A DNA stretch of 64,000 nucleotides, taken from positions 372,001 to 436,000 of the forward strand of contig NZ_RJUE01000061.1 in the NCBI RefSeq assembly GCF_024343735.1, read 5' to 3'. Source of the stretch: Lacihabitans sp. CCS-44. GTDB lineage: Bacteria; Bacteroidota; Bacteroidia; Cytophagales; Spirosomataceae. Of this stretch, positions 25,485 through 34,951 are shown one piece after another. The stretch's first letter is position 1; each line of letters opens with the position of its first letter. The translations under genes and the position numbers were made by a program. The notes beneath the pieces are model-generated. The model made no database searches and was not told where the DNA came from. It saw only the letters and a list, made by a program, of their open reading frames with translations.

Positions 25485-27998
25485 ATGAAAACAATATCTA
25501 CAAAAAACACCCTAAGCATCATTGCCATTTTATGCTTTGTGCTCTACTCCGAAATGAGTCATGCTCAATGGACAGCAAATATCCATAGTAATGTTTGGAA
25601 TCTCGACTTTGGCACAGTGAAAGTAACCAGCTCAGTTGGTAGTGTGGCTGGCAATAATAATTATGCGGGTAAATTATATTATGGTGCAGACATTAATGCT
25701 GATATTAATATAGCAGCCACTAATGGTTGGATAGCACAAACTATTAATACTACCAGTGCAGGAAATCGCTTCAAAGCCACCGCAGGGCAGCCTGTAACTA
25801 TTTCTCTCGAATTTGATTTTCGCAGTGATACTTATAATTCGTTTGTATTAGATAGACCTGCTGCTTACAGCGGCGGCGGTTCTTACACAAATCCATTACC
25901 GGGCGGAATCGGGAAAAATGAGCAAGCTAATACTTACGATGCCAACATTGGCATTCCATTTATTGAAAGAATAGATGGTCCGCCATTAAATGGTGATTTA
26001 TACAGATATCAAGGTACTTATACTTTTTCGGGAGCTCGGTCAGAGGCGTGGTTGGTATTTCAATTCATAACTTTTAGAGGTGAAGTTCAGGAACGAGTAA
26101 CGATGGTATTGCCGTTCATTGTAGATGGTGTAAAAGTCCCAACCGTTCCCTTGCTTACAAATACTTCTGGGCAGCCACGCATCATTACTCAACCTTCGCT
26201 ACCAGTTATGGTACTTCATGCCCCACCAGGCGACCAAAGTTATAGCAGATTCACCATCAATAAAAACTCTTGTCAATCGGTAGAAAATAGTATTACAACA
26301 GATTTAGCCACTACGGGTTTTGGTTCAGTAAAATTCGGTACCAAAGGCACAGTAGGCTTTATAGTGGAGGTTGAGGTGGAAGCAACCATTGAGTTTTCGG
26401 CATCTTCAACACAGGGAAGTTCTAATGTAATAAGGAAAAATAAGGAAACCTGTATATCCTCCACAACTGGCTTTGGAACAACACCGGGTTCGCGTGAAGA
26501 CATATTTGTGTGTGAAGGGCTTGATTTTTATTATGGTGTTTATGATATGTTGGTAATTAACCCTACCAATTATAGCACTTCTGTAAAAAAGGGGCTTGTT
26601 ATGACACCCGTTGATGGCTCACAACGACTCAATTTTCTTACTCGTAGTGGTATTTTAAATGAAATTGAAGCTTTTAGGTTAGATACGCTTAATACCGCAC
26701 TTAGCCTAAAACAACGAATAATTGCGAAGAATCAATTAAACGTTTGGAAGCAGCTCATAGCCCTCAATGATGCCAATATTGCCAATGCAACCGTGCCAAC
26801 AACTCCTAATTTTGGCTTATTATCTTTATCTGGTGGAGCTACTTTTGATAATTCAACAAGTGTCAGTACCAGTGTAACCAATTCCATTGTAGTGGATAAT
26901 TACATTGATGGGAACTTTGGCGTACAAGGGGTTTTAAATGTTGGAGGCTCGGGTATTTCGGCTGGTGTAAATTTTCGCTCCAGCAAAAGTTATGGAGCAA
27001 CCAGTAGTGTTACCAGTAGCAATACCCAAACCATGAGTATGCACTTAGAAGATGACGATATTGGAGATTTATTAAAAATCAATATTTACCAAGACCCCAT
27101 GTTTGGTACACCTGTTTTTAAACTCCAAAACGATAGCAGAACAAGCTGCCCCTTCGAAGGTGGCTACCAAAGAGACCAACCGTCTTTACAGATTGTAGGT
27201 TCGACTCAAAATACCATTACGATTCCGGATATCACACTTGGCTCACCTGCTCAATTTCAAATAAAAGTGTGTAATAATAACGTTACCGAACAACGAACCT
27301 ATAATATGGGATTTGTTTCGCAATCAAATTCAAGTGATTTATTGATTACAGCCGCAGGAAGTACAGGCTCACAATTTGGTTCGTTTACTGTTCCTGCTAA
27401 TACTTGTAGAGTTGAAAATTACGATGTAAATATTTCTCGAAGATATCCAACGAGTGATGTGAATTTTGAAAATCTCGAATTTCAATTATTTCCAACTTGC
27501 CAACCAAGCATAAAATCAAGTGTTTTTGCCAATGTCAGTTTTGCAGCACCACCTCTTCCAACAGGAGTCGCAACAAACAAAACCGAATTATGTACTGGTA
27601 CACCTGTTATTTTAACTGCAAATTGTGCGGTTACAACAACGCCAACTTGGTACACGCAAGCAGTAGGTGGTTTTCCAGTAGCAGTTGGTTCGAGTGTTAC
27701 AGTAAATCCAAGTGTTAATACAACTTATTATGTAGGCTGCGAAACAGTCAATTATGTGCGAGATAGGGTTGCTACAAAGTTAGTTTTGGTAGGTAATCCT
27801 TCAACGGTTTTGAATTTGACTTCAAACTTTACAAATAGTACTTTTCAAATTGCTACCACAACCCTCACAGCGAGCAATAAAATATTCTCGCCTGCAAGTG
27901 TTACCTACAAGGCTGGAAATTCACTGACTTTCAGTCCAGGCTTTGAAGCGAAAGCCGGTACAAATTTTACTGCAAAAATTGGCGGATGTTTGAATTGA
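25485..27998 (+). CDS. Large secreted 3-coathanger-stack protein with Ig-like domain
   Basis: An 837-residue exported protein. Residues 1-28 are a signal peptide ending ...EMSHAQ. Residues about 30-690 are low-complexity Ser/Thr/Asn-rich beta sequence that I do not recognise. Residues about 690-780 look like an Ig-like module (LCTGTPVILTANC ... NTTYYVGCE). The last 60 residues (SNKIFSPASVTYKAGNSLTF, then SPGFEAKAGTNFTAKIGGC) match the Bacteroidota 3-coathanger stack domain, a surface module. Such proteins normally go on to a type IX sorting tail; here the frame stops two residues after GGC, and a sorting-tail-like sequence lies in a broken ORF 330 bases further on. It probably forms a tandem with the LytTR gene. 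Confidence 0.8.
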   Translation: MKTISTKNTLSIIAILCFVLYSEMSHAQWTANIHSNVWNLDFGTVKVTSSVGSVAGNNNYAGKLYYGADINADINIAATNGWIAQTINTTSAGNRFKATAGQPVTISLEFDFRSDTYNSFVLDRPAAYSGGGSYTNPLPGGIGKNEQANTYDANIGIPFIERIDGPPLNGDLYRYQGTYTFSGARSEAWLVFQFITFRGEVQERVTMVLPFIVDGVKVPTVPLLTNTSGQPRIITQPSLPVMVLHAPPGDQSYSRFTINKNSCQSVENSITTDLATTGFGSVKFGTKGTVGFIVEVEVEATIEFSASSTQGSSNVIRKNKETCISSTTGFGTTPGSREDIFVCEGLDFYYGVYDMLVINPTNYSTSVKKGLVMTPVDGSQRLNFLTRSGILNEIEAFRLDTLNTALSLKQRIIAKNQLNVWKQLIALNDANIANATVPTTPNFGLLSLSGGATFDNSTSVSTSVTNSIVVDNYIDGNFGVQGVLNVGGSGISAGVNFRSSKSYGATSSVTSSNTQTMSMHLEDDDIGDLLKINIYQDPMFGTPVFKLQNDSRTSCPFEGGYQRDQPSLQIVGSTQNTITIPDITLGSPAQFQIKVCNNNVTEQRTYNMGFVSQSNSSDLLITAAGSTGSQFGSFTVPANTCRVENYDVNISRRYPTSDVNFENLEFQLFPTCQPSIKSSVFANVSFAAPPLPTGVATNKTELCTGTPVILTANCAVTTTPTWYTQAVGGFPVAVGSSVTVNPSVNTTYYVGCETVNYVRDRVATKLVLVGNPSTVLNLTSNFTNSTFQIATTTLTASNKIFSPASVTYKAGNSLTFSPGFEAKAGTNFTAKIGGCLN

Positions 27999-28141
27999 TT
28001 CGAAAAAATCACAATTCTCCTTAATTCGTCAAGATTTAAGGAGAATTGTCTTATTATATTAAATAATTTTATCTGATTTGCAACATAGCAAAAGTATCTA
28101 TTTCTTGATTAAAACATTGATTTTGAAGTTTTTAATGTAAA

Positions 28142-28462
28142 ATGGCAAATTTGGAAAAAGTTTTGGTTGAGAAACTAAATCAACTTATTTAGGATAATTT
28201 AGATAAGCCAAATTTTTCAACTGACAGTATTTGTCATGAATTGGGCATTAGTAGAACCAAATTTTATCGCGTTATAAAAAATTCTACACTTGTGCTTTTG
28301 AATGATTACACTGGCGAAAAACTAAGAATAATTGATAGAGCTGATTATAAAGCTGGTATCTATAATGTTGAAATTGAAGTCTCTACTCTTGTTAAGGGTC
28401 ACTATTATTTACAATTGACCACGGATGAAAAGAAAACCTATCAGAAAATATCAATTAAATAA
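28142..28462 (+). pseudogene. Broken HTH / type IX sorting-tail chimera
   Basis: An ATG at 28142 opens a frame reading MANLEKVLVEKLNQLI, then an in-frame TAG at 28190. The same frame goes on as DNLDKPNFSTDSICHELG and ISRTKFYRVIK, a clear AraC-type helix-turn-helix. From about codon 50 onwards the sequence changes to LVLLNDYTGEKLRIIDRADY, with GIYNVEIEVSTLVKGHYYLQ and KTYQKISIK at the end. This is the pattern of a type IX secretion C-terminal sorting domain. A DNA-binding domain and an export tail make no sense in one protein, so this looks like a fusion of two gene remnants. A TTG at 28241 could still start a 73-residue product. Confidence 0.6.
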
Positions 28463-28637
28463 ACAGAAAGAAATTTTATCAAATAGATTATTCATCAAAG
28501 GTGCATTTGTGGCTTTATCCTAACATGAATTACTAATTTTGTAAATTCCAAATTCCCTTAAATGGGGTAAATTAAAAGAAAGTAGATAAACCGTTGCAGG
28601 TCAGTTATAAATTTTGAAATAGACTGTATATTTGAAT

Positions 28638-28655
28638 ATCCCTGCGTCTCCACTT
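28638..28655. repeat. Distal attachment-site repeat (copy of ssrA 3' end)
   Basis: An exact 18-bp copy of 20319-20336 in the same direction. Upstream similarity fades quickly (TTTGAAT here, TTCGAAT in ssrA), so this is only the 3' tip and not a second tmRNA. Confidence 0.8.
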
Positions 28656-28658
28656 CAG

Positions 28659-28690
28659 TAACACGCTTTTTATAAGCGTGTTATTTTATT
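28659..28690 (+). terminator. Terminator, probably the original ssrA one
   Basis: A perfect 10-bp stem (TAACACGCTT / AAGCGTGTTA) with a 5-base loop and a T-rich tail starts three bases after the distal repeat. No gene end is near on the left, so it is best explained as the native tmRNA terminator displaced by an insertion. Confidence 0.7.
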
Positions 28691-28934
28691 TTAAAATCAC
28701 AATATAATACTATTTTGAAACTTCTTTTGATTTTCAACATTCACTCGTATGGTGGTTTTCTTACGTTCTTTTCTTGACGCTAAATGAAACTTCAACTTAA
28801 GGGTCTTTGAATAATTAAAATAGCATATTTACAGGATTAAATCAAAAATATTGTTTTTTTGGCACATTATGTGATATACAATAAAAGTAACTAAAATTAT
28901 CAAAAGATATTTCTTTTGATTTTTACCTAATAAA

Positions 28935-30638
28935 ATGAATATTTTAAAACTTATTTTCCTAGTATTTTTACCCACATTAGTCTTATCTAAGGGATCTTAT
29001 CCTACAACTATAGAAACCAAAAGTGAGCTAATTATTGCAGACAGGTTCTTGATGAATATTTGCTTAAATTCAAATCATAGTTATGAACTATTGATTCCTG
29101 TGGTTGATCCCGATGAAATCGAAGTAGGAAAATGGACATTATTACCAGGGAGCATTTTGGTTATAAAGAAAACTAATAATACCTATTGGTTAATGCAAAC
29201 CGATGAAAATAGGAGTTATTATTTAATTAGGGGTTTAAATTTCCTATTTAACTCAGATGTTCAAATTTCAAAGGCAATCAACAAAAACAAACTATCAAAC
29301 GAAATAACAGGACAAAATGGCTTATTACCTTCAAAAAGTGGGAATTTGCCTTCAAAATGGGAATCAGCATGGTGGGTATCAAATGGCTTTTCGAGAAACT
29401 CCAAAGGAGAATTTACTAAAACGATTGAGAATCAAAACCCAATTTCTACAGTGCCCCCAGTTGATGCAGACAGTACAAAAATATCACCTATACCTCCAGT
29501 TATAAATCCTCCAATAGATTCTACATTAACTGTAATAGTGCCGCCCAAAGAAGAAATTATTACTAATTCAGCTAAAATTAAAATACCAGTAGGTGCCATA
29601 ATGTGGGACGGATGGTATAGAGATTATTGGAATGATGAAAACCCTCCTTATGATTTATTGATAAATCATGTATCAAAATCAAGGCTTGTAGCAACAGAAT
29701 GGATGGATAAATTTCGAGTTGTTCCTTTTTATGGCCAATATCATGAGCCCGAAGCAATTAAAATACGATATAACGTAAAGTGGAGTCCTGAATTAGGACG
29801 GAATACTTTTGACGAAATGGAGAGAAGCGTTCAAGTCAGGTATGATAAAACACAGGCAGACACTGATAGAGAAATTCAATATTATGCCGAATCAGGATTT
29901 GATTTCTTCTGTTTTAATTATTACAACAGCGACAGCCCACTGAGTGAAGCTAGATTACAATTTGTAAGTTCACAAAACAAACGTGGAATTAGGATGACAT
30001 TCATGTTGGCTTCCAACAGAAGCAATGATGAGATAAATTATATTACTGATTTAATGCTGAAAGACTTTTGGTTTAAAATCGATAATAAGCCAGTTCTATA
30101 TTTCAACAATAGAGATATGCAAGATTTGGACAAATATAAAAGTGCCTATTCTGCGAAAGGCGGTGGAGAAATCTATGTCGTTTATTACAGCATGGGAGGA
30201 TACCCTGGAGAATTTGCTCAATATCAACAATTTAAAGCAAATGCTGGTAGCTCTTATTCACTGTTTATTGGGCAAGCCACAGCAGATATGTTGATAAAAG
30301 CCGAAGTTGAATCAAGAAACACTTGGATGGGACAATACAAAAACTCAAATATAAATCTTATTCCTGTTCTATCGACTGGTTTCGAAAACCTCCATAATAG
30401 AAGCTCGCTGGACGCCATTCAAGGTGCATATGTAGAAAGAGCCACGTTGCCACAGATAGAAGAAAAATTGGAATTAATGAAGATTTTCATAAAAGATCAT
30501 CCTGAAAAAGTTCCAGCCATGCTTTGGTATGCTGGCAATGAGATATTGGAAAGCGGCAACCCAATTGTTCCGACAAAAAGACGCGATGGCTCTATTGACA
30601 CTAGCATGCTTGATACTATCAAAAAACATCTAGAATAA
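28935..30638 (+). CDS. Secreted GH99/WbsX-like glycoside hydrolase-type protein
   Basis: A 567-residue exported protein with a signal peptide (residues 1-20, ...TLVLSKG). Residues 25-140 are an unassigned beta-rich region, followed by a Pro/Ser/Thr linker to about 215. From about 220 to the end it resembles GH99-like (WbsX-type) TIM-barrel domains: VGAIMWDGWYRDYW, FYGQYHEPEAIKIRY, DREIQYYAESGFDFFCFNYY and NKPVLYFNNRD. Relatives act on mannose-containing or rhamnan-type glycans, but the substrate here is unknown. It is a single gene just outside the ssrA island. Confidence 0.7.
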   Translation: MNILKLIFLVFLPTLVLSKGSYPTTIETKSELIIADRFLMNICLNSNHSYELLIPVVDPDEIEVGKWTLLPGSILVIKKTNNTYWLMQTDENRSYYLIRGLNFLFNSDVQISKAINKNKLSNEITGQNGLLPSKSGNLPSKWESAWWVSNGFSRNSKGEFTKTIENQNPISTVPPVDADSTKISPIPPVINPPIDSTLTVIVPPKEEIITNSAKIKIPVGAIMWDGWYRDYWNDENPPYDLLINHVSKSRLVATEWMDKFRVVPFYGQYHEPEAIKIRYNVKWSPELGRNTFDEMERSVQVRYDKTQADTDREIQYYAESGFDFFCFNYYNSDSPLSEARLQFVSSQNKRGIRMTFMLASNRSNDEINYITDLMLKDFWFKIDNKPVLYFNNRDMQDLDKYKSAYSAKGGGEIYVVYYSMGGYPGEFAQYQQFKANAGSSYSLFIGQATADMLIKAEVESRNTWMGQYKNSNINLIPVLSTGFENLHNRSSLDAIQGAYVERATLPQIEEKLELMKIFIKDHPEKVPAMLWYAGNEILESGNPIVPTKRRDGSIDTSMLDTIKKHLE

Positions 30639-30665
30639 AAAAACGCCATTCTCGAATAAAAAATG

Positions 30666-30705
30666 AAGCCATTTAGCGTAAAAAGCTAAATGGCTTTTGT
30701 TTTTC
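30666..30705 (+). terminator. Terminator after the GH99-like gene
   Basis: A perfect 12-bp stem (AAGCCATTTAGC / GCTAAATGGCTT) with a 7-base loop, followed by TTGTTTTTC. Confidence 0.85.
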
Positions 30706-30839
30706 AAGTGGTTTATTTTTTTTACATTAAAGGCTTTTAATCAGAAAAATTTTATTTTTTTGAGAGATAGAAGAGCTTAATACAGATAGGTGGCTATAAT
30801 TTTACATTGTTTTTCAAAACACAAAAAATCTGATTAATA

Positions 30840-31178
30840 ATGACAGAAAGACGAAAAATAAAAGAGGAAGAAATCAATCTCATTGTTTTTTTACTAAACA
30901 AGGTTGGACTAACTGCAGATGAGTATCCCATCAATGAGTATGTTGACGAGTATGAAGGCTACGTAATGGGTAGCATTGGACTGGGGAATCCAGATGTTTC
31001 GCCATATGCCGGTGACCTAATTCAAGCCAAATATATTGATTCTGACAGCAAAGAGGTGGCCATAACCCTAACAATGGATGAAAACGGCCAATTGTTGGAT
31101 TTGGATTTTTGGAAGGTAGATTTTTCGAAACTTTTAGTCTATCCCAAACCCGACGATTTGTTTTTTGCAGAAGAATGA
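30840..31178 (+). CDS. Small DUF6984-like protein
   Basis: A 112-residue soluble acidic protein. The layout (an N-terminal helix, then MGSIGLGNPD, then A-I-T-L-T-M-D-E-N-G-Q-L-L-D-L-D and WKVDFSKL) resembles the DUF6984 family of small proteins with no firm role; some relatives look like immunity proteins of toxin systems. No toxin gene is nearby. The family call is from memory of the pattern and is moderate. Confidence 0.6.
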   Translation: MTERRKIKEEEINLIVFLLNKVGLTADEYPINEYVDEYEGYVMGSIGLGNPDVSPYAGDLIQAKYIDSDSKEVAITLTMDENGQLLDLDFWKVDFSKLLVYPKPDDLFFAEE

Positions 31179-31292
31179 AATGCTAAAAAAACAAAAAAAG
31201 TATCAGTAGTGATTTTATTTTCAGAAGACATTTTTGCCTCAAATCAAATAGAAAATCGTACTACTAATACTTTCCTTTTAAGCTCTCAAGCT

Positions 31293-34200
31293 TTATTTAA
31301 CCACCTTCATCATACCATTCATCAATCTCCAGTGACCTGGAAATGTACAAACGTAAGGATAATTCCCAACTGTTTCTGGTGCTTTAAATGTTAATTTAAA
31401 ACTTTGGTCTGGTGTAATCAATGGTGTTGAAAATAGAACTTCTGACAATGCTGGTACATAATTTTTCTCTGCTCCTTTTTCGTCCATCATCATTTTGTCT
31501 GCCGCAATTCCCACTTTTTCCATAGTTTTCGGTTTCACTATCACCAAGTTATGTTGCATAGCGTCAGGATTTTCAAAGGTAAGTTCTACCGTTTGACCTG
31601 GCTTTACAGTAAATTCGGTTACATCATACTTCATAGCCTCTCTTATGGCTTTAATCCTTACAATCTTAACTTCACCGTTTGGTTTGGTATCCTCTAATAC
31701 TTTCCAGGCCGTTAAAAGTCTGGTTAGTCGTGTATCAGGTGTTTTGTTGAGATTTGTCAAGAAAACTTTATCTGCAGGTTTTACCTTTACATCTTTCAAT
31801 CTGTAATTCCAACCCTCAGAAATGGCCTTCAAAACTGAACTTTTACCTTGTAAGTCTAAACTTTGAGAACGTTTCAGTAAAGCCACCAAAGAATCCACTG
31901 GAGCCACTGAAGCATAAGAACGAACTGACCTCTCCAAAGCAAATGAATTCATGTTTGCAGGTGCAGCAAAAGTTATTTTTTTGTTAGAATTGTTATTTCT
32001 TTCATTGCCCTCGGTTATTTCATTGTTTTTGTCCATTGCTACTCTGAGGTTATAATCTCCCACAATGTCAGCAAAGAATGAAATATTACCTACCCACGGG
32101 CCATTGATATTCTTGGTTATAGAAACGGTTTCGCCCGCTTTTATTCCTTCTTTATAATTTCTGCTCAATTGGTCCACTTTTATGCCCATTCCTTCAAAAG
32201 TCAAATCCAATTGTACAAATTTATCGGCAGGCAAATCTTGAGTTCCTTGATTTTTAACATCTACCACAACAGTAATTCTCTCTCTCGCAGATGGATTGGC
32301 TGGGTCAATTTTTATTTCAGATATGACTAAATCTACTCCCTCAACCTTGGTTTCTGCTTTGGCTTCCTGCATCATTTTGCTGTGATCATGAGCCATTGGA
32401 GCAACAGCTGCCGCTGGCTTTGCCATTTTTGCCGCTTTGAGCTGATTTCCAAGCTGTTTTTTCATAAGTTTTCCAGCGTTTGCGGACAAGACTGTAGCAA
32501 AAGCATCAGGTAGCCATCTATCTTCCACTTCTGTGGACTTGGCCATTCTTTCAAAAAATGCCTTTTCAGCTAATGAATTCATAGGAGATTTTGAAAGCAA
32601 TAACAAGGTATTTAAGACCACCAAAGGCTCTTTATCATTCAAAAGGTCATTTTTAAGGACAGTTTCAATAGATTTTGCAGAGAAATCCATCACCTTCAAA
32701 CCATTTTTACGGACATCCGAAGAAGAGTGTTTTAAAGCAATTTCTATCACATTCTCATCTATCGCATTTAAACCTTTCAGCGTCCAAAGTGCATGAATTG
32801 CTGGAGCATTTATACCAATTTCGTCCACCGATTGGTCTTTTAAAATATCAACCAAAGCGGGCACAACATCTTTTTGTCCTCTTTCTACCAATAGTCTCTG
32901 AGCTTGCATTCTCCAAAACATATTGTCGTTTTTCAAAGCAGACAAAAGCTCAGCACTATTGTTTTTCGATAACGTCAATGGCTTATATGCTGGAGCTTCT
33001 TTTGCCGAAACTCGGTAGATTCTACCATGGGTAAAATCCCTCAAATCAGTGTCATAAGCATTTCCTGCACCATTTTTAAAGTCTCTTGGAACAGGGTTAT
33101 GTTGAATGATATAGCTGTACCAATCTGCCACCCAAACAGCTCCATCAGGACCCGTTTCAGCAAAAACTGGAGAAAACCACTCATCCGCACCTGCCATAAG
33201 GTTGAAACTTTCTTTGTCGAAATAGTCCGTGCCTTTTTTTATCAGATTATTTTGGTGAAGAACGTGTCCAGTTGGTTCTGCTACAAATGCTATTTTGTTC
33301 CAATATTTTTTCGGGAAAGACCTAGCTGTATAAAAATTATGCCCAGCCGCAGCCGTAAAACCTCCAAAAGCATCCACTTGTCTTACTTTCGGCGTGATAG
33401 GTTTCATGTCGCGGTGTGTGTCTGTGCTTCTGCTGCCATTGTCTACATTATTTTTTGAGTTGAAATAACTGTGCGGAATGGCCATGTACCAGCCATGAGA
33501 ATTGTTGGCGGTTGAACCAAAAACATCGTTGGTTTCATTAAAACTCATGCCCCAAGTATTATTTGAGGTAGTGGTCATCCACTCCATTTTGCTTCCATCA
33601 GGCAAGAATCTGAAAAATGCCTGACCAAATTTAAGGGAATCACTTTTTGCCAATTTCCCATTAAATCCAGAATAACCCACACATCCCCAAATCCAGTTAT
33701 CGAATCCATAATGAAGATTTGAAGGCCCCGCATGCGTGTCGAAAGTACCGAAACCTGTGAATAAGACTTTTTTTACATCAGCTTTATCATCCCCATCTGT
33801 ATCCTGCAAGAATATCATATCTGGGGCTTGAGAAACTATCAATCCGCCATTTGCGAAAATCATCCCAGTAGGAATACTCAATCCGTCGGCCCATTTTGTA
33901 AATTTATCAGCCTTTCCGTCTTTGTCGGTATCTTCACATAATAAAATGTAGTCTGAACCGCCTTCTGGTTTACGTTCGTTGGGGTAATCTTTGGTAATCA
34001 ACACAAACAATCTGCCTTTTTCGTCCCACGAAAGTGCAATTGGGTGCATCACGTTCGGTTCAGCAGCAAACATTTCCAGTTTAAATTCCACAGGAATCTG
34101 AATATGTTTCATAGATTCTTCTGGCGAAAGTGGAAATTGCTGCAATTGAACACCTGGACGTTGCTCATAGTTAGGCAGTTTTGCCTCACGATACTTGAAA

Positions 34201-34940
34201 GGTTCAGGATTTCTAGCATTAAAAGCGGCCAAAGCTTCATCATTTACCGACCATAAAATGGCTTTGTAAAGCATTTCTTGAAAACCTTCGTTTAACCAAG
34301 TGCGTTCGTCATGACCGTATGCAGTATAAAATACCTTTCCTTTTCCGTGGGTTCTTGTCCAAGTATAAGGCTCTGTTTTGGTATCCGGCTTGTCTTTAAA
34401 CTGATCGGCTTTGATTTCTCTTGTGGCCAAAATGTTATTGTCAGCCTCCAATTTTGTATGCAAATACGTCTCGTCAAAAGCTTTAAAAGGCTTCAAACCT
34501 TGCATAATTGGGTGATTGGGCTGAACAGTTTGGGTAGTAATAGAATCCATGGTATGTCTCCAAAACTGGCCACCAACCAATTTTATGAATTCAGATGAGT
34601 TCCTAAAACAATATGAAGCACAGTGAATAGGCAAAAAACCTTTACCCGATGCCACAAAGTCAAGCAATGCTTTTTCTTGAGATGGGCTGATTTCATCCCA
34701 ATTTGCAAAAAGCATAACAGCGTCATAATTATTAAGTGTTTTGGTGTTTAGGTCTGCCAAATCATCCGTGTAGGTAACGTTGATGCCTTTTGGCCCCAAT
34801 GCTGCCATCAAAGATGGAACACGCTCTATTGGTCTGTGGTGGCCATTATCACCTAAAAATAGGATTTCAAGCCTTCGTGCTTTTTGAGCGAAGGAAGAAA
34901 CAAACGAAATGGTTAACAGAAAAATGAGTATTTTTCTCAT
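31293..34940 (-). CDS. Giant ThuA - PVC-type dehydrogenase - HEAT - CARDB - cupredoxin protein
   Basis: A 1215-residue exported multidomain protein. Residues 1-18 are a signal peptide. A ThuA (trehalose-utilisation, glutamine-amidotransferase-like) domain covers about 22-235 (LEILFLGDNGHHR ... IHCASYCFRNSSEF). A membrane-bound-dehydrogenase (PVC-type) propeller covers about 275-640 (FAAEPNVMHPIALSWDEKGR). HEAT-like repeats follow to about 830, then a CARDB adhesion domain near 863-985. The last 110 residues are an azurin/plastocyanin-like domain with type 1 copper ligands visible in MQHNLVI (His), YVCTFPGHW (Cys, His) and LMNGMM (Met). No CxxCH heme motif is present, so the copper domain may take the cytochrome's place as electron carrier. 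Last gene of a three-gene sugar operon. Confidence 0.85.
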   Translation of the reverse strand: MRKILIFLLTISFVSSFAQKARRLEILFLGDNGHHRPIERVPSLMAALGPKGINVTYTDDLADLNTKTLNNYDAVMLFANWDEISPSQEKALLDFVASGKGFLPIHCASYCFRNSSEFIKLVGGQFWRHTMDSITTQTVQPNHPIMQGLKPFKAFDETYLHTKLEADNNILATREIKADQFKDKPDTKTEPYTWTRTHGKGKVFYTAYGHDERTWLNEGFQEMLYKAILWSVNDEALAAFNARNPEPFKYREAKLPNYEQRPGVQLQQFPLSPEESMKHIQIPVEFKLEMFAAEPNVMHPIALSWDEKGRLFVLITKDYPNERKPEGGSDYILLCEDTDKDGKADKFTKWADGLSIPTGMIFANGGLIVSQAPDMIFLQDTDGDDKADVKKVLFTGFGTFDTHAGPSNLHYGFDNWIWGCVGYSGFNGKLAKSDSLKFGQAFFRFLPDGSKMEWMTTTSNNTWGMSFNETNDVFGSTANNSHGWYMAIPHSYFNSKNNVDNGSRSTDTHRDMKPITPKVRQVDAFGGFTAAAGHNFYTARSFPKKYWNKIAFVAEPTGHVLHQNNLIKKGTDYFDKESFNLMAGADEWFSPVFAETGPDGAVWVADWYSYIIQHNPVPRDFKNGAGNAYDTDLRDFTHGRIYRVSAKEAPAYKPLTLSKNNSAELLSALKNDNMFWRMQAQRLLVERGQKDVVPALVDILKDQSVDEIGINAPAIHALWTLKGLNAIDENVIEIALKHSSSDVRKNGLKVMDFSAKSIETVLKNDLLNDKEPLVVLNTLLLLSKSPMNSLAEKAFFERMAKSTEVEDRWLPDAFATVLSANAGKLMKKQLGNQLKAAKMAKPAAAVAPMAHDHSKMMQEAKAETKVEGVDLVISEIKIDPANPSARERITVVVDVKNQGTQDLPADKFVQLDLTFEGMGIKVDQLSRNYKEGIKAGETVSITKNINGPWVGNISFFADIVGDYNLRVAMDKNNEITEGNERNNNSNKKITFAAPANMNSFALERSVRSYASVAPVDSLVALLKRSQSLDLQGKSSVLKAISEGWNYRLKDVKVKPADKVFLTNLNKTPDTRLTRLLTAWKVLEDTKPNGEVKIVRIKAIREAMKYDVTEFTVKPGQTVELTFENPDAMQHNLVIVKPKTMEKVGIAADKMMMDEKGAEKNYVPALSEVLFSTPLITPDQSFKLTFKAPETVGNYPYVCTFPGHWRLMNGMMKVVK

Positions 34941-34951
34941 TAGTTTTATAT

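Larger units (their letters stand above)
28463..28934. other. Gene-free stretch with the island end
   Basis: No coding signal on either strand. It holds the distal ssrA repeat (28638-28655), a strong hairpin terminator (28659-28690) and, just before the next gene, a 9-bp AT-rich stem (ATCAAAAGA / TCTTTTGAT at 28899-28920) in the probable leader. Confidence 0.6.

Noticed and set aside
27497-27718. 73-residue Cys-rich ORF inside the surface-protein gene
   Set aside because: It is a shifted-frame shadow of the 837-residue gene, with no start signal of its own.
28638-28655. A second tmRNA or a tRNA gene
   Set aside because: Only the last 18 bases match; no T arm, D arm or 5' partner is found upstream.
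33027-33458. 143-residue plus-strand ORF opposite the ThuA fusion gene
   Set aside because: It is antisense to a well-supported domain and has no recognisable features.
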